Of a stretch of DNA of 5,908 bases, positions 1 through 5,360 are shown piece by piece. A program made the position numbers and the translations under genes. The notes beneath the pieces were generated by a model. It had not been told where the DNA came from, did no database searches, and worked only from the letters and a program-made list of their open reading frames with translations. Source of the DNA: Nitrospinota bacterium (GTDB taxonomy: Bacteria > Nitrospinota > Nitrospinia > SZUA-224); NCBI GenBank assembly GCA_016212345.1, contig JACRGM010000219.1, positions 1 to 5,908 of the forward strand, written 5' to 3'. Numbering within the stretch: position 1 is the first letter of the stretch; every line of letters begins with the position of its first letter.

Positions 1-616
1 CTTCTGGAAACATGGCAATGTGGCTGTCTTGCTTTGCCCCGGCAAAGTACCAGTGCCCTGAGAAATAAGTATTCCACTCATCTTTTGTTATTATTGAAAG
101 TTCTTTTTGTTTCTTAGTCGGTGCTGGTGGGACACCCTGTTTTTTGAAAAGTAGGATAAATTCATAATCAAGTTTCAGAATTACGTTTCGGGGATAGGGG
201 AAGCTGCCCATTATGGTGGCTCCGCCTGTTGTATTGCATGTGGTAACTTTTTGCCAAATAACTCCGCCCATATAGTCAAAGCCTATGGTTTCACAAAATT
301 TGATTATTTCTGTTCTGATTGGAATTACTTTATATCGTCCGTAATAAACCGAGCGGGCAAACTGGTCTCCGATATTAATGCAAAGCCGGCAGCCGGGGTG
401 TAATACCCTGTGACATTCTTTCCAGACAAGATTCAGATTATTGATATAACTTTCATAGCTTTCATGAAAGCCAATTTGATCTTCAGTCCCGTAGTCTTTT
501 AATTGCCAGTACGGGGGAGAGGTAATGACCAAATGGACTAAGTTGTCCGCCAAAAAGGTCATTTGCCTACTGTCGCCGTGTATTATTTTATGGATAGTTT
601 TTAATGGGGGTCTCAT
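1..616 (-). CDS. DNA N4/N6 amino-methyltransferase, C-terminus off the left edge
   Basis: Reading the minus strand from an ATG at 616 gives an open frame of 205 residues that runs off the window. Residues 32-37 are TSPPYW, the catalytic motif IV of amino-methyltransferases (family N6_N4_Mtase) that methylate exocyclic amines of adenine or cytosine. A GD pair at 14-15, a YPRN...DYEFIL stretch near 141-155 and a terminal AMFPE resemble the layout of this family, in which the S-adenosylmethionine motif (DPFxGSGT type) follows at the C-terminus; that part would lie beyond position 1. The start at 616 keeps the usual IxxGDS leader; an in-frame Met at residue 19 would lose it. No strong ribosome site precedes 616. 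Arg codons are mixed (about half CGN), unlike the AGR-dominated cytochrome genes, a weak hint of different ancestry. It could be an orphan enzyme or part of a restriction-modification system; the partner is not visible. Target sequence unknown. Confidence 0.9.
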   Translation of the reverse strand, partial: MRPPLKTIHKIIHGDSRQMTFLADNLVHLVITSPPYWQLKDYGTEDQIGFHESYESYINNLNLVWKECHRVLHPGCRLCINIGDQFARSVYYGRYKVIPIRTEIIKFCETIGFDYMGGVIWQKVTTCNTTGGATIMGSFPYPRNVILKLDYEFILLFKKQGVPPAPTKKQKELSIITKDEWNTYFSGHWYFAGAKQDSHIAMFPE

Positions 617-657
617 AGGATATAGTTTAACATTTTCTGTTTATATCTTGCGCCTAA

Positions 658-686
658 CTTATAATTGACTATGTGACTAAATGCAA
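658..686 (-). promoter_or_regulatory. possible promoter for the methyltransferase
   Basis: On the minus strand TTGCAT (681-686) and TATAAG (658-663) are separated by 17 nt, which would place the transcript start about 35 nt before the methyltransferase ATG. The -10 box matches the consensus at 5 of 6 bases, but the -35 box only at 3 of 6. The rest of 617-734 is AT-rich and shows nothing else I can support. Confidence 0.25.
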
Positions 687-734
687 AAATATCTATTTCA
701 TCCTCCTATGGTCGGCATAAGGGTTTCCTTCTGA

Positions 735-859
735 TATAGATTTCCATATAACAAATTACACGGCGTTATCAGTCGAAATCCTCGACGGCGTACCGCTCAG
801 TACGCCTTACTCGGATTTCTCCCTCTAGCCTTGTGTAATTTATTATCTGGAAATCTCTA
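735..859. mobile_element. MITE-like palindromic element, copy 1
   Basis: A 125-bp non-coding palindrome, repeated at 2286-2410 with the same orientation. Positions 735-856 match the second copy at 121 of 122 bases (only 850 differs). Terminal inverted repeats lie at 735-761 and 833-859; the 24 bases starting AGATTTCC match their partner at 22 of 24. Inside are two nested stems: GAAATCC (775-781) with GGATTTC (813-819), and GGCGTAC (787-793) with GTACGCC (800-806) around a 6-nt loop. It has no transposase, so it would be moved in trans. TA-rich ends recall TA-targeting families, but a clean target duplication is not visible on the right side of this copy. Its right terminal repeat overlaps the 3' end of the 12-heme cytochrome gene. 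Confidence 0.85.
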
Positions 860-2270
860 GGAGTGATACTACCTCTTTTAAATTTTCACGGGCATTGGCA
901 AGGAGGAGATCTGCATAATCAACATTATGCACACCATGTCCATATCTAACGAAATCATAATTGTATTTTGAATCATTATATAATTTATATGCATTACGAT
1001 AATTTTTATGGCCAATATCTGATCTATCCAGAATCTCCTTTGCCTTTAATAACATTGGCTCGGTTTCAGCTAAAGCCCGATCAACCATCTCCTTCCATAT
1101 ATTAAATATACCTCTATATTTATCTCCATGACAGGAAAAACAACCTAGCTCTGTTGCTATTAGTGTCTGACCATTAAATTCAACATCAGTACCTTTATTC
1201 TTTGGAACAAGATGGCATCCAATACAATCTACCTGTGCTAAAAACATAGGGCTTGGTGTAGATGGAACACCTTTTCCTCCTATACCCATATACATCTGCT
1301 TTGGGGCAATATGCTTGTTTGTATGACATATATCGCATTTATAGGAGAGAGGCTCTACAGCAGTCTTTACAGAGTGTTTAATTGTTGTATGACATTCATA
1401 ACATTCCACCTTGTGGTTAGTCACATGATTACGATGCATAAACTCTACATCCCCAATACGGACAAGTCTTTCAGGTTCTCCATGACATGAAAAACATCGT
1501 TCTTCCATGACCTCACCTTTACCCTGAATAATATCAAAGTGACACTTCTGACATTCTATCCCCCTTCCCACAAAATCGGAGTGGTTAAAGGTAATATCCC
1601 CAAATTTAATATCCTCCTTTGGGGTCTCATGACATGTGGTACAGGCAGATATCTTTTCTCCTTCAATTATGTTTTTAAAATGACATGCAAAACATACCCT
1701 TTCATCTGCCGCAATATGTGTGCCTATCACTATCTGTGAATGACAAGATGTGCATTTTAATTGTATACCCCTTCTTAGCTCCTGAAGGTGAGGCTTATGG
1801 TCAAATACTATAGATTTTAAAAATACCACCTTTGCTTTTAGAAGCCTCTTTTCATGACATCCCTTTTGCAGACAACTGGCATCCTCAATCTCTGCATAGG
1901 GTTTTGTGCCGTATGTACGGGTTACAAACTTCACTACCTGTGATATTGCCTGAAGTTTCCCTCTGATATGTTTTCTAAAACCAGGTGGATAATGACAATC
2001 TACACATGGTACAAAATTATGTGTGGATGTCTTCCATGCCTCATAATATGGTTTCATTATATGACAACTCTTACAGAATATAGGATGTGTGCTGTATTGA
2101 ACTAATCCTATGGTTCCGACTACCAACAAGACAAAAAGGATAATTAATATCCTGTAAATACTGGGTAATAAACAGATATTACGCCCCTCCCCCATAGAAA
2201 ATTGAATCCCGATCTTTTTCAAGATTCTAATAAGAATTGGATCTTTCTTAATACCATTATCTTCAGACAT
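843..2270 (-). CDS. 12-heme NapC/NrfH-type membrane-anchored cytochrome c
   Basis: A 475-residue cytochrome expected to take electrons from the quinone pool or from the adjacent bc-type complex and pass them into the periplasm. One membrane helix (about 39-58) is an uncleaved anchor. It is followed by a NapC/NrfH-like start: CKSCH at 66-70 with the CxxCHxM arrangement seen in NrfH/CymA quinol dehydrogenases, and CVDCH at 89-93. Further sites begin at C173, C193, C210, C240, C259, C290, C312, C349 and C377, giving eleven CxxCH sites. There is also one CX4CH site at 133-139, a spacing known from tetraheme cytochromes c3. The C-terminal region (385-470) is helical with a GVHN..YA..LL segment like that of NrfA-related multiheme proteins. 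ATG at 2270 is preceded 7 nt upstream by GGAG. It is the last gene of the operon, separated from the 9-heme gene by MITE copy 2. Its last residues (EISR) and TAA come from MITE copy 1, so the native C-terminus was probably altered. Physiological partner unknown. Confidence 0.92.
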   Translation of the reverse strand: MSEDNGIKKDPILIRILKKIGIQFSMGEGRNICLLPSIYRILIILFVLLVVGTIGLVQYSTHPIFCKSCHIMKPYYEAWKTSTHNFVPCVDCHYPPGFRKHIRGKLQAISQVVKFVTRTYGTKPYAEIEDASCLQKGCHEKRLLKAKVVFLKSIVFDHKPHLQELRRGIQLKCTSCHSQIVIGTHIAADERVCFACHFKNIIEGEKISACTTCHETPKEDIKFGDITFNHSDFVGRGIECQKCHFDIIQGKGEVMEERCFSCHGEPERLVRIGDVEFMHRNHVTNHKVECYECHTTIKHSVKTAVEPLSYKCDICHTNKHIAPKQMYMGIGGKGVPSTPSPMFLAQVDCIGCHLVPKNKGTDVEFNGQTLIATELGCFSCHGDKYRGIFNIWKEMVDRALAETEPMLLKAKEILDRSDIGHKNYRNAYKLYNDSKYNYDFVRYGHGVHNVDYADLLLANARENLKEVVSLLEISR

Positions 2271-2285
2271 GATCTCACTCCATAT

Positions 2286-2410
2286 TATAGATTTCCATAT
2301 AACAAATTACACGGCGTTATCAGTCGAAATCCTCGACGGCGTACCGCTCAGTACGCCTTACTCGGATTTCTCCCTCTAGCCTTGTGTAATTTATTATCTG
2401 AAAATCTATA
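2286..2410. mobile_element. MITE-like palindromic element, copy 2
   Basis: Second copy of the 125-bp palindrome at 735-859, same orientation, offset 1,551 bp. Here both ends read TATAGATTT / AAATCTATA, so the terminal inverted repeats are 27 bp with 3 mismatches, and TATA (or TA) on each side could be the duplicated target. It begins directly after the TAA of the 9-heme cytochrome gene (2411-2413) and ends about 4 bp before the GGAG ribosome site of the 12-heme gene. It therefore accounts for nearly all of the 140-nt gap between them; without it the genes would be about 15 nt apart. In a read-through transcript it would fold into a long hairpin that could affect mRNA processing or the ratio of the two cytochromes. 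It has no run of T after the stem, so a classical terminator is not indicated. Confidence 0.87.
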
Positions 2411-3667
2411 TTATGAGTTATAAGTTAATTTTCTTAGTGCCCTCTTTTTAAGAAAGAGTAGTATCATAATAAAAAGGATCAGTGCCAATGCAACCTTCAA
2501 GACCCTCTTTCTTCTTTCCAATTCCTTCAAGATATCATTGGCCTTCCTCTCTACCTCCAATGTCTCTGTCTTTACCAGATTTGTGTAGTTGAGCACCTCT
2601 ACTGGAGAGAGTGTATGTGTAACAGGAATGACCTCAACAATATGTGTCCTTGCCCTTGAGATACTATTTTCAAGTAGAGAGAGATCAATACCTGTCCTTT
2701 GAACAGACTTCATCACATTTTTCGCCTTCTCTATCTCTATTGCTGACTCCTCAATATATCTTACTATCTCTTGACCAACCTTATATGCCCCAGAATCAAT
2801 ATCATGACACGATCCACAATGTCTCTTTTCTTTACCGAAGAAAAGGGCATTCGATGGATAAAGGATGTAATGGGTATTATGGCAGTCAATACATCTTGGT
2901 ATACCTACCTCTTTCATTGCTATATAATGAGGCCCTTTTGAATAATATGCTGCTGTAACTGCATGACAGCCTCCACATACATGGGATACCTCTTCAATAC
3001 CAGGGGGTGCAGCCCCATGGATACCATGACAATCTGTACAATTTGGTGCCCTCTTCTCTCCCTTCTGTAAAAGTAGTTTACCATGGGAGCTATTAATATA
3101 TTCATCATATTGATCCGTTGAGATACCATATGGTGCCATCAGCTCTTTATTAGCATGGCACTTCGCACATGTCCTTGGGACATTTAATCTATAGACAGTA
3201 GACATAGGGTTATTCTTGGCCAGTATATTATGTGAACCATGACAACTGATACATGTAGCTACATTTGTATCTCCCTTATCTAATAATAGTCTTCCATGGA
3301 CACTCGTTCTGTATTGACTTAGTTGATCTGTTCGGAGATTATATTGACGCATCTTGTTGGCATCAGAATGACAATCTCCACAGAAAAGGGGTATCTCAGT
3401 CGGTTTAGGGATATGGACATTTTTTGAGCAATTTTGGGTATACTCAAATGAGGTTGGATCTCCACCATGACACTTCTCACATGTAATATCTGCCTCCTTG
3501 TGAACACTCTTCTCCCATTCCTTAACAGGGGTAACATATTTGCCTCCTAGTTCTTTATGACAGGCAATACATGTATTTCCCCCTATCATCTGAGAATAGG
3601 CAGGATTATTATGGTTAAAAAGGATTAATATTATACTATAGATTATAATTGAAATAACCTTCATCAT
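2411..3667 (-). CDS. 9-heme cytochrome c with C-terminal coiled coil and membrane anchor
   Basis: A 418-residue periplasmic multiheme cytochrome, probably an electron acceptor of the bc-type complex in place of cytochrome c1/f. The signal peptide (about 1-25) ends near AYSQ. Nine CxxCH sites begin at C33, C63, C96, C139, C167, C210, C231, C259 and C284. Two blocks 71 residues apart, each running TDQ..Y..S.HG.LLL.KG to CxxCHG.H, show an internal duplication; similar blocks occur in the c-domain of CbcL-like proteins. Residues 297-390 are charged and helix-rich, probably coiled coil, followed by a membrane helix (392-406) and a basic tail. The protein is thus tethered at its C-terminus on the outer face of the inner membrane. 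Two tandem ATGs start the gene, and the first overlaps the TGA of the subunit IV gene (ATGA), implying translational coupling. Cys80 is unpaired and forms no heme motif. Family-level naming only; no characterised homologue is recalled. Confidence 0.92.
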   Translation of the reverse strand: MMKVISIIIYSIILILFNHNNPAYSQMIGGNTCIACHKELGGKYVTPVKEWEKSVHKEADITCEKCHGGDPTSFEYTQNCSKNVHIPKPTEIPLFCGDCHSDANKMRQYNLRTDQLSQYRTSVHGRLLLDKGDTNVATCISCHGSHNILAKNNPMSTVYRLNVPRTCAKCHANKELMAPYGISTDQYDEYINSSHGKLLLQKGEKRAPNCTDCHGIHGAAPPGIEEVSHVCGGCHAVTAAYYSKGPHYIAMKEVGIPRCIDCHNTHYILYPSNALFFGKEKRHCGSCHDIDSGAYKVGQEIVRYIEESAIEIEKAKNVMKSVQRTGIDLSLLENSISRARTHIVEVIPVTHTLSPVEVLNYTNLVKTETLEVERKANDILKELERRKRVLKVALALILFIMILLFLKKRALRKLTYNS

Positions 3668-4053
3668 GAATAGATACCTTTAAGTGTTAAAAGGATAAAA
3701 CCGATAACAACAATCAATCCAATTATCATTACAAAGGGTCTCTTAAGTGGACGACATTCTGGATTTCTATCAATAAATGGTAACATAAAGACCAATAATA
3801 GAAATATTATCAAACCGATTACCCCTGTACTCTCACCCGGGATCAACATTAAGATCTGATCAATGGCCACAAAGTACCAAACCGGCTTGATAGAAGATGG
3901 GGTAGTGAAGAGATCAGCCTTTTCCTCAATAGGTGTAGAATAAAAGGTGGCAAGGAGAAGGAGGATAAGTATAACTATGCATACTACAATCATCTGATTT
4001 ATTACATGATGAGGGAAAAATGGGATATCTTCTCTTTTTCTTTTTATCTTCAA
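3664..4053 (-). CDS. petD: cytochrome b subunit IV-type protein (C-terminal half of cytochrome b)
   Basis: 129 residues matching subunit IV of cytochrome b6f, or the C-terminal domain of cytochrome b; the symbol is a family label. It builds part of the quinol oxidation (Qo) site. Three membrane helices lie near 20-38, 75-93 and 107-124. The core runs TTPSSIKPVWYF..IDQIL with the Qo motif at 57-60 reading PVWY; the usual motif is PEWY, whose Glu is involved in proton removal from quinol. The length is slightly under the roughly 160 residues of plant subunit IV, mainly at the N-terminus. The start is TTG at 4053, chosen because AAGGTG lies 5 nt upstream and no ATG lies in the frame before the core. 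The gene follows the cytochrome b6 stop by 21 nt in the same frame and overlaps the next ATG by 4 nt. Confidence 0.9.
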   Translation of the reverse strand: MKIKRKREDIPFFPHHVINQMIVVCIVILILLLLATFYSTPIEEKADLFTTPSSIKPVWYFVAIDQILMLIPGESTGVIGLIIFLLLVFMLPFIDRNPECRPLKRPFVMIIGLIVVIGFILLTLKGIYS

Positions 4054-4071
4054 TTTATCACCTTTATCACC
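4054..4071 (-). repeat. tandem 9-bp repeat carrying the subunit IV ribosome site
   Basis: On the minus strand GGTGATAAA occurs twice in a row, filling most of the 21-nt gap between the cytochrome b6 stop and the subunit IV TTG. Each unit is preceded by AA, so the ribosome-site-like AAGGTG occurs twice; the nearer one is 5 nt from the TTG. The repeat length is a multiple of three, so its copy number does not change the frame relation of the two genes. Confidence 0.7.
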
Positions 4072-4074
4072 TTC

Positions 4075-4803
4075 CTATAAAGGCCCTGATATCCCTTGTC
4101 TTCTTATCATTAAGAAATGGAGTATCAAAAGAAGGGATAGAAGGGAAGGAAAGATAAATATATGAAAGGCAAAGAATCTTGTTAAGCTAGCCCCACCAAC
4201 ATACTCCCCTCCCCTCAAGAATTTCACTATAAAATCCCCAACAATAGGGATCCCGGCAAATTTACTTGTTCCTATTACACCCCTCCAATATAAGGTATTA
4301 TTCCATGCCATGAGTGCACCTGTAAAGCCCAACCAAAGGGTGATAAGAAATAAGAGGATACCAACCACCCAGTTAAACTCCCTTGGTGACTTATAGACAC
4401 CATAAAGGAATACCCTGAGCATATGTAAAGATAGTGTTATTATCATCAGATGCGAGCTCCAGTAATGTACACCCCGAATTAGCCACCCAAAAGGGACATC
4501 ATTGGTAATAAATTGGACACTATAATATGCCTCATCAGTAGTAGGACGATAAAAGAATAGAAGTAGCCCCCCTGTTAATACCTGTATACAAAAGATGAAA
4601 AAGGTGATCCCACCAAAACAGAAAGACCAGTTAACATGGTATGGTATGGGTCTTTTAAGTGCCTTTTCTAATGCCTCTTTAATACCTAGTCTCTCATCTA
4701 ATGGACCATATACAAGACCTCCCAGTGTAAACCAGTTTAGAATATCTTTAATGCTGGTTCCATATTCACTTTTATCCCTTTTAGGGGCATCATTCTTTGT
4801 CAC
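4075..4803 (-). CDS. petB: cytochrome b6-type diheme subunit with heme c_i cysteine
   Basis: 242 residues, the membrane diheme core of a bc/b6f-type quinol oxidase; the symbol is a family label. Helix B carries heme ligands H113 and H127 (14 apart) and helix D carries H214 and H229 (15 apart). The 15-residue step on helix D is the b6-type spacing, as opposed to 14 in mitochondrial-type cytochrome b. The protein ends in RRQGISGPL, as cytochrome b6 does (QGISGPL). Cys62, in HVNWSFCFGGIT, aligns with Cys35 of chloroplast b6, which binds heme c_i covalently near the Qi site. FYRPT (84-88) and VPFGWLIRGVHYW (103-115) are also b6-like. The usual PW of the GYSLPW loop reads AW (166-167). The start is GTG at 4803, 2 nt after the Rieske stop, with GGGAGG inside the last Rieske codons; no internal Met is available before 120. 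Confidence 0.95.
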   Translation of the reverse strand: MTKNDAPKRDKSEYGTSIKDILNWFTLGGLVYGPLDERLGIKEALEKALKRPIPYHVNWSFCFGGITFFIFCIQVLTGGLLLFFYRPTTDEAYYSVQFITNDVPFGWLIRGVHYWSSHLMIITLSLHMLRVFLYGVYKSPREFNWVVGILLFLITLWLGFTGALMAWNNTLYWRGVIGTSKFAGIPIVGDFIVKFLRGGEYVGGASLTRFFAFHIFIFPSLLSLLLILHFLMIRRQGISGPL

Positions 4804-4805
4804 AA

Positions 4806-5243
4806 TTATATACCTCCCACAATTATCTGATCATTTAAGATATTTACTATAATTGGATCAAGATCCCTTGTGGCTGGACTTTTCTTAACATGTCCAAACA
4901 TATCAAATATTGCCCCATGACAGGGACATATCAATTCTCCCCTATCTTCATCCCATTTAACAATACATTCCTGGTGGGTACACACAGCAGACAAGGCATA
5001 TATCCCTGTCTTTGCTTCATTTATAACTAGTGCAGGTCTGTTTTTATATCTTATAAACTTAACTTCACCTATAGGAAGATCCTCAAGGGGTATTGTTACT
5101 ATTGTAGATCCACCAGCCCCCATAACCTTATCACTAGGCCATAGATATCTTAATATAGGATAGAGAGATAAACCTCCGGCAAATAATAGAGATGTCCCCA
5201 ACAACCAATTCAGAAACGACCTTCTCCCTTTATTATATTTCAT
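4806..5243 (-). CDS. petC: Rieske [2Fe-2S] protein of a bc/b6f-type complex
   Basis: 145 residues; transfers the first electron from quinol to the cytochrome c partner on the outer face of the membrane. The symbol is a family label. The N-terminus has a twin-arginine signal anchor, KGRRSFLNWLLG (5-16), followed by one helix (about 13-33), as expected for a folded, Tat-exported Rieske protein that stays anchored. Cluster-binding boxes are CTHQEC (88-93; ligands C88, H90, disulfide C93) and CPCHGAIFD (106-114; ligands C106, H109, disulfide C108). In high-potential proteins the second box reads CPCHGS.YD; here Ser is Ala111 and Tyr is Phe113, both of which remove hydrogen bonds to the cluster. 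An upstream in-frame GTG at 5273 would add ten residues, but the ATG at 5243 has the better ribosome site. First gene of the five-gene operon. Confidence 0.95.
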   Translation of the reverse strand: MKYNKGRRSFLNWLLGTSLLFAGGLSLYPILRYLWPSDKVMGAGGSTIVTIPLEDLPIGEVKFIRYKNRPALVINEAKTGIYALSAVCTHQECIVKWDEDRGELICPCHGAIFDMFGHVKKSPATRDLDPIIVNILNDQIIVGGI

Positions 5244-5250
5244 ATCTATC

Positions 5251-5257
5251 TCTCCCC
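5251..5257 (-). promoter_or_regulatory. ribosome binding site deciding the Rieske start
   Basis: On the minus strand GGGGAGA lies 7 nt before the ATG at 5243. This favours that ATG over the in-frame GTG at 5273 and places the twin-arginine pair at residues 7-8, a normal position. Confidence 0.7.
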
Positions 5258-5296
5258 TGAAATACCCCCTCACCCTTAACTATGGTAATATAAATA

Positions 5297-5325
5297 TATA
5301 TATACCTACCAATAGACAATTTCAA
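5297..5325 (-). promoter_or_regulatory. candidate promoter of the Rieske-cytochrome operon
   Basis: On the minus strand TTGAAA (5320-5325, 5 of 6 to consensus) is followed after 17 nt by TATATA (5297-5302, 4 of 6). Transcription would start near 5290, leaving about 47 nt of leader before the Rieske ATG. The region is very AT-rich (alternating TA at 5295-5304), so other -10 choices exist. It lies in the 117-bp gap between two divergent genes. Confidence 0.4.
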
Positions 5326-5340
5326 CAACTTTATTATAAG
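5313..5340 (+). promoter_or_regulatory. candidate promoter of the CbcL-like gene
   Basis: TAGACA (5313-5318, 5 of 6 to consensus) and TATAAG (5335-5340, 5 of 6) are 16 nt apart. The predicted start near 5347 leaves a leader of only about 14 nt, and the purine-rich AAGGAAAGGA (5338-5347) would then be mostly untranscribed, so the call is uncertain. The site overlaps the candidate promoter on the other strand. Confidence 0.25.
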
Positions 5341-5360
5341 GAAAGGATTCTATAAAGATA

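Noticed and set aside
1..616. Methyltransferase region as foreign DNA by base composition
   Set aside because: Hand counts gave about 41% G+C for 1-600 and 40% for 4081-4680. Only the Arg codon choice differs, and the numbers are too small to rely on.
693..707. Two-codon reading frame (ATG AAA TAG) behind AGGAGG on the minus strand
   Set aside because: The ribosome site directly abuts the ATG with no spacing, and the frame is too short to call a gene.
775..819. Inner hairpin of the MITE as a rho-independent terminator
   Set aside because: The stem is strong, but no T-run follows on either strand.
735..2410. The two palindromes as integron attC sites around a gene cassette
   Set aside because: Size and imperfect symmetry fit, but I find no RYYYAAC / GTTRRRY core pair at the ends. 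The ends are instead clean AGATTT / AAATCT inverted repeats, and no integrase is visible.
2202..2423. Plus-strand open frame running through MITE copy 2
   Set aside because: It is a shadow of the 12-heme gene start plus the repeat, with no ribosome site and no recognisable protein. The same stretch in copy 1 is not linked to a gene start.
2644..2958. Plus-strand open frame of about 104 codons opposite the 9-heme gene
   Set aside because: It is antisense to a well-supported multiheme gene, has no recognisable motifs and no ribosome site.
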